DNA of 64,000 nucleotides from NCBI GenBank assembly GCA_016787785.1, contig JAEUTO010000013.1:62001-126000 (forward strand), in the 5' to 3' direction. Position 1 is the stretch's first letter. Each line of letters begins with the position of its first letter. A program made the position numbers and the translations under genes. This document shows positions 27,649 through 36,347 of this stretch, in pieces. The notes beneath the pieces were generated by a model. The model had not been told where the DNA came from and searched no databases. It saw only the letters and a list, made by a program, of their open reading frames with translations. Origin of the DNA: Bacteroidia bacterium. GTDB lineage: Bacteria > Bacteroidota > Bacteroidia > B-17B0 > Aurantibacillaceae.

Positions 27649-29502
27649 ATGACTAAAATTAGATCGGATATTATTATAAAACGTGGTATTATATACTGCG
27701 TTTTATTTTTTTTTCTATTCTTAACCAATTTTGCTCAGCAAAGAAATAGCGGGCAAAAAGACTCATTGCGTTTCTACAAAAAAATAAAACACTTTGCATA
27801 TAAGCATAAATTTACTACCTGGATGTACGATGCCGTTTTTGTAGATCCGGAACCTAAAGAATATCCTACCCAGCCTGCTTCTAAAGAGGAAAAAAATGTG
27901 AACCCTTATTTAAAATATAAAGGGCGTATCATTAATGACATAAGGATCACCGTATATGACCCCTTTGGCCACTCAGTAAACGACACAATGCCAAGGAATA
28001 CGAATACTATGCAAAAAGCAGGTAACCGTTTGCACATTACCACAAGGCACTGGATAATTATAAATAGATTACTGTTTGAAAAGAATGATTCTATTGATGC
28101 GCTTTCTTTAAGTGAAACCGAAAGGATCTTAAGACAATCGGTTTTTATTAACGATGCAAGAATTTTTATAACAGAAACCAAAAATAAAGATAGTGTAATT
28201 GTAAATGTAATTGTGCAGGATAAATGGCCTATAACAGTGCCTGTTTTAATAACAGATGTATCAGCAAATATCCGTTTCAGAAATCAAAATCTTTTTGGTG
28301 TTGGCCAGCAGTTTGAACAATATGCGGGATACAGAAAACCCGGTGATTATGAATTTAATGGCTTTTATAATATTGCTAATATCGATAACACTTATATCTC
28401 GGCGCAATTGCAATATCGAACGGATATGAGTGGCACACAAACCGGCGTAAGCTTTGACCGCGGTTTTTTCTCTCCATTGTCTAAATGGGCCGGAGGTATT
28501 GGTGCAACAAGATACTGGCGCTATTATGTTTACAATGATAGTATTGATTCTTTACCCAAACGTGTAGAACTTAATATGATGAGTTATGATGTTTGGGCTG
28601 GAAGGAGTTTTAAATTAAGCGATGAAAAAAGTTTGTTCAATCAAAGCACTAATATAATTACCGGACTAAGATATTATAATACAACATTTATTGAACGGCC
28701 GCCTTTTACGATTGATAAAGAAATGGGAAATCAAAACATTCATGCAGTAGTTGGAAATATTGGCTTTGCGGTACAACAATATTATAAGGAAAAGTTTATT
28801 TATCGATTTGGAGCAACGGAAGATGTACCGGAGGGCTTGATCCTGCAGTTTATTTATGGTGGTTATAAAAAAGAAATTGGAAAATTAAGATATTACACCG
28901 GTTTTGAAATTGCTCGTGCTAAACACCTTAAGAACTTCGGTTATTTATCAGCTACTCTGGGTCACGGTATCTTTTTTAATAAATATGTTTCAAATGACAT
29001 TACAACAAATTTTAAATTATATTATTTTAGTGATCTGGCGCGAAGGGGCCGTTGGTTTTTCAGGCAATTTTTTAATTACAATTTAGTACACGGAGAAAAT
29101 AAGATCTCAAAAGAAACACTCACACTTTCGCCTGAAGAAATGTATGGTTTTGCGGGAACAAGTCTTTCCGGAAATACAAAAATGGTTTTAAATTCGGAAA
29201 CAGTAGCTTACTTACCGTACAACCTTGTAGGATTTAGGTTTGCGCCTATCCTGATGACAGGGCTGGGGATGATCGGCGATCCGGTAAATAGGCTAATACA
29301 AAGCAGGTTGTATCAATCTTATTCGGTTGGTGTAATGGTTCGTAATGAAAATCTTTTAAGCAGTACCTTTCAAATTTCTGTGGGTCTTTACCCATTTTTA
29401 CCCGAGGGTGGAAATTATGTTTTAAAATACAATCCTGTAACAAGTTTTACTTTACGCGTTCGGGCATTTTCCGTTTCACGTCCGGAATTTATCAGTTATT
29501 GA
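27649..29502 (+). CDS. POTRA-containing Omp85/BamA-like outer-membrane protein
   Basis: 617 residues with a signal peptide (YCVLFFFLFLTNFAQQ). Residues about 85-205 contain a POTRA-like module: RIINDIRITVYDPFG, then SLSETERILRQSVFINDARI and a VIVNVIVQDKWP strand. The remaining 400 residues alternate short strands and loops and fit a 16-strand barrel, starting with FRNQNLFGVGQQFEQYAGYR. Only one POTRA is evident, fewer than BamA's five, so this is a specialised Omp85-type protein for secretion or lipid/protein insertion, not BamA itself. It converges with cphA, 1 nt apart. Confidence 0.7.
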   Translation: MTKIRSDIIIKRGIIYCVLFFFLFLTNFAQQRNSGQKDSLRFYKKIKHFAYKHKFTTWMYDAVFVDPEPKEYPTQPASKEEKNVNPYLKYKGRIINDIRITVYDPFGHSVNDTMPRNTNTMQKAGNRLHITTRHWIIINRLLFEKNDSIDALSLSETERILRQSVFINDARIFITETKNKDSVIVNVIVQDKWPITVPVLITDVSANIRFRNQNLFGVGQQFEQYAGYRKPGDYEFNGFYNIANIDNTYISAQLQYRTDMSGTQTGVSFDRGFFSPLSKWAGGIGATRYWRYYVYNDSIDSLPKRVELNMMSYDVWAGRSFKLSDEKSLFNQSTNIITGLRYYNTTFIERPPFTIDKEMGNQNIHAVVGNIGFAVQQYYKEKFIYRFGATEDVPEGLILQFIYGGYKKEIGKLRYYTGFEIARAKHLKNFGYLSATLGHGIFFNKYVSNDITTNFKLYYFSDLARRGRWFFRQFFNYNLVHGENKISKETLTLSPEEMYGFAGTSLSGNTKMVLNSETVAYLPYNLVGFRFAPILMTGLGMIGDPVNRLIQSRLYQSYSVGVMVRNENLLSSTFQISVGLYPFLPEGGNYVLKYNPVTSFTLRVRAFSVSRPEFISY

Positions 29503-29503
29503 T

Positions 29504-32161
29504 CTAAGACCTTGTTTTATTAATGACGAGATCAAATGCCTTATGTTCTTCGGCCTCTTCTTTAACCCTGTTTTGAATATAATCTATACTTTCCTGTATA
29601 TCATCGGTGCATAAAACAATGAAAGCGCCGTTTTGAGCATGATCGATAGCATGTTGTATCGCCTCCAACTCATCAGAGATAACAGTTATAGGTGTATTTT
29701 CATTTTCTTGTTTAATCCCTTGAATCAAAAGATCCGTGATCTCATGTTGTGGTCTCCCACGCGTATCTTTATCATGTCGTATTATTATATCATCAAACAT
29801 CTTAGCTGAAAAGCTACCCAGCTTGCGAATGTCCTCGTCCCTTCTATCTCCAACTCCTGTTATAATTCCGGTTTTTATAGAAGCGCTGGTCTTATCCAAA
29901 AATGTTTTTAATTCCATAAATCCGCCGGTGTTGTGGGCGTAATCTACCATCAGCTCAAAATTCCTGAATTTAAAAATATTCATACGACCGGGTGTTAGTT
30001 CAGGTGAAGGAATAAATGTTTGTAATGCGTTGCGAATATCTTCAATTTTAAAGTTTTGAATAGCAGCCGCAAGCACGGCAGCTAATATGTTTTTTATCAT
30101 ACATTCTGCTTTTCCGTTAAATGCTAATGGAATGCTTTCAATTTTGCTAATCCTTATTTTCCACTCACCTTTACAGATCGTTAAACAATTTTTTTCAATA
30201 ACTGCTGCAAGCCCACCATTTTCGCAATGTTTTTTTATTCGTTCATTATTTATGTCCATACTAAATAAGGCGATGTTGCAATCCAGCTCCTCTGCCATTT
30301 TATACACGAGGTCATCGTCTGCATTTAAGACGGAATAACCGGTATCAAACGTACTTTTTGCAACAACAGATTTTACCTTTGCCATTTCAGAAAGTGTTTT
30401 AATTCCCTTTAAACCTAAATGATCGTCAGAAATGTTTGTGATAACACTTATATCGCAATGATCGAAACCTAATCCTGATCTTAAAAGACCTCCGCGCGCG
30501 CATTCTAGTACAGCAAAGTCTACTGTAGGGTCACTTAAAATTGTTGTAGCACTTTGATAGCCCGTGCAATCTCCGAAATGAATTGCTTGATCCTGTATAT
30601 AAATACCATCCGTTGTAGTGTAGCCAACTTTATGTCCTGCAGTTTTTGCAATGTGAGCAATTAAACGTGTAGTAGTTGTTTTTCCATTTGTGCCTGTAAC
30701 TGCAATTACTGGAATGCGAGCTGCTCTATCTTTTGGAAAAAGCATATCTATAACAGGTTCGGCTACATTGCGCGCCAAACCTTTTGATGGATTGAGATGC
30801 ATTCTAAAACCGGGGCAAGCGTTCACTTCAATTACACTGCCGTTATTGTTTAAATGAATAGGTTTGCTTACATCTTTTGCTACCACATCAATACCGCAGA
30901 TATCCAGATGCATTAATTTTGCTACTCGTTCTGCCATTAGTATATTGGCAGGATGAACATTATCTGTAACATCAGTAGAAGTTCCTCCGGTACTTATGTT
31001 GGCAGTATCTTTTAAAAATAAGATCTCGCCAATGGGCAATATGTGTTCGAGCGTTAAATTCTTTCTGTTTAAAATTGCAGTTGTAATTTTATCAATCTTT
31101 ATAGTAGTCATCACTTTCTCATGTCCTTCTCCTCTATTAGGATCGGCATTTGTTTGATCTATTAATTGTTGAATATTAGAAACACCGTCACCTATGATCA
31201 TTGCCGGAGTTCGCTTTGCAACTGCAATTAACTTATAATTTATTAGTAAAAAACGATAATCATCTCCTTCAACGTATTTTTCTATTATTATATCTTCCGA
31301 AATTGTTTTAGCGATCTGAAATGCTTTTACAGCATGTGCCATTGTTTGTATATTTGTAGTTATTCCCCTTCCATGGTTACCATCAATTGGTTTGATAACA
31401 ACAGGGAAACCCATCTCTGCAATAACTTCTTTTAATCCTTGCTCAGAGCATGCAACGCTTCCATTAGGCACAGGAATATATGCTTTAGAAAGTATCTTTT
31501 TAGTTTCTTCCTTATCGCCCGCGGTGTCAACTCCCAAACTACTTGTATCGGATGTCATAGATGCGCGGATCATTTTTTGATTAACGCCCTGACCGAATAG
31601 TATCAGAGATCCGTTTTCCATACTTCGAAAAGGGATATTGCGTTTTTTTGCTTCATTGATTATTGAAAAAGTACTTGGACCAAAACCTTTTCTTAGTTTT
31701 ATCTTCTTTAATTGTGTAATATCTTCATTGATATCATAATCTTCGCCGCTCACTAATTTTTCTGCTATCCTCACTGCAGCTTCTGCGGCATATATTCCAG
31801 CCGAATCAATTTCGTAAGAAAAAACTACATTATATATGCCATAATCCCCTGTAGAACGGGTTCTTCCAAAACCGCATTTCATTCCGGCAAGGCATTGTAT
31901 CTCTAAGGCTATGTGCTCTATTACATGTCCCATCCAGATACCTTCTTTAACACGTTCAAAAAAGCCTCCTTCATAATCTTGAGAGCAACGGTGCGTAAAA
32001 AGCGAAGGGATCATTCTTTCTATCCGCTCTAAAAAACCCTCGATCTTATTTGTTGGTTTCTCTTCCAATCCTTCAAGGTCCAGTTTTAATACAATAAGGT
32101 TATGGCGATAGTTTGACCAGATGTTTGGTCCTTTCATTGTTTTGATCTCGAGAGCGTTCAT
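29504..32161 (-). CDS. cphA: Cyanophycin synthetase
   Basis: 885 residues, the normal size. The N-terminal domain has the family sequence GHVIEHIALEIQ. An ATP-grasp domain spans about 210-470 (PVVIKPIDGNHGRGIT, EVNACPGFRMH). The C-terminal Mur-ligase-like domain (about 480-870) has Walker A GTNGKTTTTRLIAHI and the later EC-ARGGLLRSGLGFD and DYAHNTGGF motifs. It polymerises Asp and Arg into cyanophycin, a nitrogen-storage polymer, using ATP. No cyanophycinase or isoaspartyl dipeptidase gene is nearby. The start ATG 32161 fits the family's typical N-terminus. Confidence 0.96.
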   Translation of the reverse strand: MNALEIKTMKGPNIWSNYRHNLIVLKLDLEGLEEKPTNKIEGFLERIERMIPSLFTHRCSQDYEGGFFERVKEGIWMGHVIEHIALEIQCLAGMKCGFGRTRSTGDYGIYNVVFSYEIDSAGIYAAEAAVRIAEKLVSGEDYDINEDITQLKKIKLRKGFGPSTFSIINEAKKRNIPFRSMENGSLILFGQGVNQKMIRASMTSDTSSLGVDTAGDKEETKKILSKAYIPVPNGSVACSEQGLKEVIAEMGFPVVIKPIDGNHGRGITTNIQTMAHAVKAFQIAKTISEDIIIEKYVEGDDYRFLLINYKLIAVAKRTPAMIIGDGVSNIQQLIDQTNADPNRGEGHEKVMTTIKIDKITTAILNRKNLTLEHILPIGEILFLKDTANISTGGTSTDVTDNVHPANILMAERVAKLMHLDICGIDVVAKDVSKPIHLNNNGSVIEVNACPGFRMHLNPSKGLARNVAEPVIDMLFPKDRAARIPVIAVTGTNGKTTTTRLIAHIAKTAGHKVGYTTTDGIYIQDQAIHFGDCTGYQSATTILSDPTVDFAVLECARGGLLRSGLGFDHCDISVITNISDDHLGLKGIKTLSEMAKVKSVVAKSTFDTGYSVLNADDDLVYKMAEELDCNIALFSMDINNERIKKHCENGGLAAVIEKNCLTICKGEWKIRISKIESIPLAFNGKAECMIKNILAAVLAAAIQNFKIEDIRNALQTFIPSPELTPGRMNIFKFRNFELMVDYAHNTGGFMELKTFLDKTSASIKTGIITGVGDRRDEDIRKLGSFSAKMFDDIIIRHDKDTRGRPQHEITDLLIQGIKQENENTPITVISDELEAIQHAIDHAQNGAFIVLCTDDIQESIDYIQNRVKEEAEEHKAFDLVINKTRS

Positions 32162-32436
32162 AATTTTAAGATTACTGCCCTTTAAAGAGAAAATATTATG
32201 CCATTTTTTTTCTGTTGATTTACAGGCATATTAAAATTCGTGTTGTGTACTTTACCCATCGCTATTTACATATTGTAGAATTGTTTCCCCTTTTTGACCC
32301 TTGGGATTTATCCATTTCCCAGTGGGAATAAGCTATTTAGTATTAGGGAGTTTGGCATTAAGTTTTCTATATGTTTTACACACAGTATAAAAATATTGTG
32401 ATATAAACATAAAACAAAAATTAAAAATAAATTATT

Positions 32437-33291
32437 ATGAAAAATTACATTTGTATTGCAGCAGCATCATTAATTATAATGACAGCATGTAAGGACCCAC
32501 AAAAAGATGAAACGGTAGTACGTCAGAGAGATTCACTTTTAGCGGTGATCGACGAGCGTGAAACATCTGTAAATGATTTTATGACCTCTTTTAATGAAGT
32601 GGAAAGAAATTTAGATTCGGTAAGCACAAGACAACATATTATCTTAATGAATTCCAATAAAGGAGATCTTAAGGCAGATCAAAAAGCGCGTATTAATGCT
32701 GAGATAAAGGCTATTAATGAGTTAATGGATGCCAACAACAAAAAATTAGCGCAATTGAGTCGCAAATTGAACCGTTCTGATAAAAAGAATGCGCAATTGG
32801 AAAAAACAATTCAGTTATTGAACGATCAGTTAAATCAAAAATACGCTGAGTTAAATGATCTAAACCAAAGATTAAATGAACTTAATGCGCAGGTAGCTCA
32901 GTTACAAACTTCGGTTGATACGCTTTCAAGCCAAAATATGGCGCAATCACAAACCATCAACGAAAAAACAGCGCAGTTACACACAGCATATTATGTTGTA
33001 GGCGAGTCAAAATATTTTCAAAAAGTTGATCTGATCGATAAAAAAGGTGGCTTGTTAGGAATAGGAAGAACTTCTGAATTAAATTCTAATATTGACAACA
33101 GTTTGTTCACTAAGATTGATTATACTGAAACAACGAGCATACCGGTTAACAGTAAAAATGCTAAATTAATTACAACGCATCCTGCCGATTCATACACGTG
33201 GGATAAAACAGGCAAAACGTTCAATAGTTTAATGATCACTGATCCTGAAAAATTCTGGTCTGCATCAAAATATTTAGTAATAACAAATTAA
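32437..33291 (+). CDS. Coiled-coil lipoprotein of unknown function
   Basis: 284 residues. A lipoprotein signal ends at Cys18 (LIIMTAC). Residues about 60-175 form a long coiled coil rich in Asn/Gln/Lys/Leu heptads (KLAQLSRKLNRSDKKNAQLE, DLNQRLNELNAQVAQLQ). The C-terminal 100 residues form a small globular part containing AYYVVGESKYFQKVDLIDKKGGLLGIG and ending in SASKYLVI. This form is frequent among Bacteroidota lipoproteins; the role is unknown. Terminated by the hairpin at 33344. Confidence 0.7.
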   Translation: MKNYICIAAASLIIMTACKDPQKDETVVRQRDSLLAVIDERETSVNDFMTSFNEVERNLDSVSTRQHIILMNSNKGDLKADQKARINAEIKAINELMDANNKKLAQLSRKLNRSDKKNAQLEKTIQLLNDQLNQKYAELNDLNQRLNELNAQVAQLQTSVDTLSSQNMAQSQTINEKTAQLHTAYYVVGESKYFQKVDLIDKKGGLLGIGRTSELNSNIDNSLFTKIDYTETTSIPVNSKNAKLITTHPADSYTWDKTGKTFNSLMITDPEKFWSASKYLVITN

Positions 33292-33343
33292 ATTGATCTT
33301 AAGCTTATGGGTTAATTTTAGTTTTAAGCTTAAATTCAAAATC

Positions 33344-33375
33344 AAAGAACCGCTTTCACGAGCGGTTCTTTTTTA
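33344..33375. terminator. Bidirectional hairpin terminator
   Basis: AAGAACCGCT (33345-33354) pairs with AGCGGTTCTT (33361-33370), with a 6-nt loop, followed by T5. The reverse strand also has an A/T-flanked end, so it can serve the convergent serine-hydrolase gene. Confidence 0.85.
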
Positions 33376-34419
33376 TTTTACATACGCTCTCTGTCTTAAT
33401 TTCTGAAGGATCAAACTTGAATAGGATACGTCATTGTTGCTCATCCAAATCACAATTATGTCCTGTTTGGGATAAAGAATTAATTGTGTAGCAAAACCAG
33501 AGCCTGCGCCTGCAGATTCTATATACGTATCTCTATTTTTTTCTTCGTGTATGGTCCAGGAAAAACCTTCTATAGGTGCTCTGATTGATCTCCAGTTTTC
33601 AGGTTTATAAATTTGAGTTGCCGGCTTTAGTGATTCGCAATCTAAAAAAACGCATTCTTTAATAGCGTATATATATTTTCGCAAATTACCCGGTGTGGCC
33701 CATACACTATTACACAAAGCATATCTCAAATCGCAAGTTGGCTGGTTACACTCCACATATTTACCATTTACTTTTTTATAACCGCGGCTATTTTGTTTTT
33801 CCTTACTATTAGCATTCACTATTTTAGTACCGATCATGCCGCTTGGTTCTAAAATATTTTTTTGAATAAATGTTTGCCATTTTTCACCACCAACTTTTTC
33901 AATGATCGAACACAAAACAGTATAATCAACTCCCGAATACCTGTAGTTACTTCCCGGTTCAAAATCCGGCTTATCAATAAAAATAATTGTATCCTTTGTT
34001 TTTGTGGCAACGATCGGAAGCCCGGAACTATGGCTTAATAAATGCTTGATCTTTATTCTACCTGCAGTGGCTTTATTTTTAATCTCGGGAAAATACTTTG
34101 CAAGACTATCATCAATTGATAACTTTCCTTGCTTTTGTAGTATTAAAATACTGTAGGCAATAAATGTTTTTGTAACAGTTGTTATGTTAAAAACTGAATT
34201 CTCTGTAAATTTTTCTTTTGTCTTTAAATTACTTAAACCAAAAGAAAGTGCATAAAGCGCTTGATTTCCTTTTTGAATGAACACATGACCACCCGGCTCG
34301 TTATCTTTTACTTTTAAAAAAACAGAATCCAATCCAAGCGTGAGCAAAACATCGTCGTCCTGCGCAGTAATTGTTAGAAGAGAAAATAATAGGATAAAAA
34401 AAGGAACAATTTTTTTCAT
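33373..34419 (-). CDS. Beta-lactamase/serine hydrolase family protein with altered catalytic motifs
   Basis: 348 residues from ATG 34419 (signal peptide FFILLFSLLTITAQ), preferred over an in-frame start at 34470. Fold landmarks are clear: DSVFLKVKDNEPGGHVFIQKG, FNITTVTKTFIAYSIL, IKHLLSHSSGLP, YRYSGVDYTVLCSIIEKVGG and a late GAGSGFATQLILYP. In this family the first motif should be SxxK; here codon 81 is ACT (Thr), giving TVTK. The second motif, normally YSN, reads YSG, and the HTG-like third motif reads SAG. The protein is therefore probably a pseudo-enzyme or a member using a different residue. Secreted; peptidoglycan or ester binding is possible. Confidence 0.8.
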   Translation of the reverse strand: MKKIVPFFILLFSLLTITAQDDDVLLTLGLDSVFLKVKDNEPGGHVFIQKGNQALYALSFGLSNLKTKEKFTENSVFNITTVTKTFIAYSILILQKQGKLSIDDSLAKYFPEIKNKATAGRIKIKHLLSHSSGLPIVATKTKDTIIFIDKPDFEPGSNYRYSGVDYTVLCSIIEKVGGEKWQTFIQKNILEPSGMIGTKIVNANSKEKQNSRGYKKVNGKYVECNQPTCDLRYALCNSVWATPGNLRKYIYAIKECVFLDCESLKPATQIYKPENWRSIRAPIEGFSWTIHEEKNRDTYIESAGAGSGFATQLILYPKQDIIVIWMSNNDVSYSSLILQKLRQRAYVK

Positions 34420-34489
34420 ACGTACATAAATATAGAAATTTAAATATTCATTTAATAAGAAATTGTTCAAATATTCTTACTTTTATTAA

Positions 34490-35485
34490 ATGGAATCTGT
34501 TCCTACCAAACAATTAATTAAAACGGCTTTTGGCACTGCCCCCATAATGGGCTTAATGCTTATAACCCCTGTTTTTATTTTAACCAACGGTTTACACCAC
34601 TTTAATTTTTTTGTTCTTTGGACTGGTGTAACTTGCGCCATAACGTTTGCATGGATGTTTCATATTGCGCTTTTAACCTTTATTAAGCAGCAATGGGCAA
34701 AAACCTGGAAACGACTTATTCTGATAAGCGGGTTAATGTATGGCGTTAGTTTTATTGTTTTTTCTATTGTTGATCCTCAATTAAAAATCGATCGGTTAAA
34801 TGTTGAGATTATTCGCCTCATAAATATTTTAGCCGTTAACACCATTATTTTTGTCCTATCCGATCTCATCCTTACAAAAGAGAACAAAAATAAATTTGCC
34901 TTAGAGAACGCTAAATTAAAACTTGCAAATCTTGAAGCAGAATACAAATTATTAAAAGATCAGATCAATCCTCATTTCTTATTTAACGCTTTAAGCACCG
35001 CAAAAGCACTTATAAAAAAACAGCCCGTATTGGCAGAGGAGTATATTATTCGTTTATCGGAATTTTTAAGAGCCAGTATAAATAATAACAGAAAAACAAT
35101 CTCGTTAAAGGAGGAACTAACTTTATGCAATGAATATGTTGCGCTAAACAAGATACGTTTTGGCGAAGCTTTGAAGTACAAAACTAATGTTACCGTTGAT
35201 ATGGAAAACTACGCGGTTCCTTATTTTTCTATCCTTTCTCTTATCGAAAATGCTATAAAACACAATACTTTTACCACAGAAGCGCCTTTGAACATAACGG
35301 TTAGTACCTTTGATAATTATCTGGAGGTAACCAACAACAGACAGGTTAAATTTGTATTGGAAGACTCTCCAAAAACCGGTTTAAAAAATTTAAATGACCG
35401 GTATAAATTGCTTAACATCGGTGAAATTGTGGTCAAAGAAACAGATAGTGAGTTTTCGGTTAAAATTACTATGATAAAAAAATGA
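34490..35485 (+). CDS. LytS-type sensor histidine kinase (His_kinase family)
   Basis: 331 residues. Four hydrophobic helices fill about residues 10-130. The cytoplasmic part has the His_kinase (PF06580) signature QINPHFLFN with His162, then LSEFLRASINNN, KIRFGEAL and the ATPase lobe (SLIENAIKHNTF). The periplasmic loops are too short for a ligand-binding domain, so it probably senses membrane state or a hydrophobic compound. Its stop overlaps the ATG of the LytTR regulator by 4 nt. The efflux operon directly downstream is the likely target. Confidence 0.9.
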   Translation: MESVPTKQLIKTAFGTAPIMGLMLITPVFILTNGLHHFNFFVLWTGVTCAITFAWMFHIALLTFIKQQWAKTWKRLILISGLMYGVSFIVFSIVDPQLKIDRLNVEIIRLINILAVNTIIFVLSDLILTKENKNKFALENAKLKLANLEAEYKLLKDQINPHFLFNALSTAKALIKKQPVLAEEYIIRLSEFLRASINNNRKTISLKEELTLCNEYVALNKIRFGEALKYKTNVTVDMENYAVPYFSILSLIENAIKHNTFTTEAPLNITVSTFDNYLEVTNNRQVKFVLEDSPKTGLKNLNDRYKLLNIGEIVVKETDSEFSVKITMIKK

Positions 35486-36246
35486 AAATTGTAATTATAG
35501 AAGATGAGCAATTTACAGCAGAAGATCTGGCTTCTGTAATCACGGAACTCCGTGATAATTATGAAGTAGTAAAAATTCTTAGCTCCGTAGCTGAAGCAAA
35601 AAAATATTTTTCACAACATAACGATTTTAATTTGATCTTTTCGGATATTCATTTAGGTGATGGCTTGAGTTTCGAGATCTTTAGAGCTATACCGCTGCGA
35701 TCGCCGGTTATTTTTTGTACAGCTTATGACAATTATGCCATTGAAGCCTTTAAGGCGAACGGTATTGATTATGTTTTAAAACCTGTAAATCGTAAAAACA
35801 TATTGGAAGCCATTGAGAAATTTGAAAGATTAAATGCGCCTGTTGTGGAAGTTAATCCGTTGATGACTGAACTCCTGGAGCTGTTTAAACATAAATCTTC
35901 TCAAAAAATCAGCAGATCAATTTTGGTTCATTCAAAAGATAAGATCATTCCAATAAAACTAGAGGACATCGCAGTTTTTTTTATAAGGAACGAAATAACA
36001 TCGATCCTTGATTTTAATTCTAAGGTCCATTCCATTAACGAAACACTTGAAGAAATTGAACTTTTTGAAATGCCTGATTTTTTTAGAGCAAACCGCCAAT
36101 TCATCGTAAATCGTAAAGCAGTAAGAGATGTGTCGCAGCATTTTGCAAGAAAATTGGCCTTAAATCTTTCGGTGCCATTTACCGAACAAATTATCGTAAG
36201 TAAAGAAAAAACGCCTTTATTTTTAAAATGGCTTAAAAACAGTTAA
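35482..36246 (+). CDS. LytTR family response regulator
   Basis: 254 residues. Receiver domain 1-120 with acidic IEDE (6-9), acceptor Asp55 in FSDIHLGDG, and Lys in VLKPVN. A linker leads to a LytTR DNA-binding domain (about 150-250: ILVHSKDKIIPIKLEDI, FFRANRQFIVNRKAV near 205, and RKLALNLSV). Phosphorylated by the preceding kinase, it should bind paired direct repeats spaced by two helical turns. Such a pair is present at 36252-36289, in the 101-nt gap to the efflux operon. Confidence 0.93.
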   Translation: MKIVIIEDEQFTAEDLASVITELRDNYEVVKILSSVAEAKKYFSQHNDFNLIFSDIHLGDGLSFEIFRAIPLRSPVIFCTAYDNYAIEAFKANGIDYVLKPVNRKNILEAIEKFERLNAPVVEVNPLMTELLELFKHKSSQKISRSILVHSKDKIIPIKLEDIAVFFIRNEITSILDFNSKVHSINETLEEIELFEMPDFFRANRQFIVNRKAVRDVSQHFARKLALNLSVPFTEQIIVSKEKTPLFLKWLKNS

Positions 36247-36251
36247 CCTCA

Positions 36252-36289
36252 TTTTTGTCCATTTCACCCACTTTTTTGTCCATTACACC
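36252..36289 (+). promoter_or_regulatory. 21-bp-spaced direct repeat, candidate LytTR operator
   Basis: TTTTTGTCCATTTCACC at 36252-36268 recurs as TTTTTGTCCATTACACC at 36273-36289: 16 of 17 positions identical, offset exactly 21 bp (two helical turns). LytTR regulators characteristically bind such direct repeats. It lies 58 nt before the ATG of the TolC-like gene and directly after the LytTR gene. Further down, TTTTTTACC occurs at 36291-36299 and again at 36309-36317 with a different spacing. Confidence 0.6.
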
Positions 36290-36347
36290 TTTTTTTACCT
36301 GGTTATCATTTTTTACCTATCTAATTTTGGCTAAAAATTGATTGACA

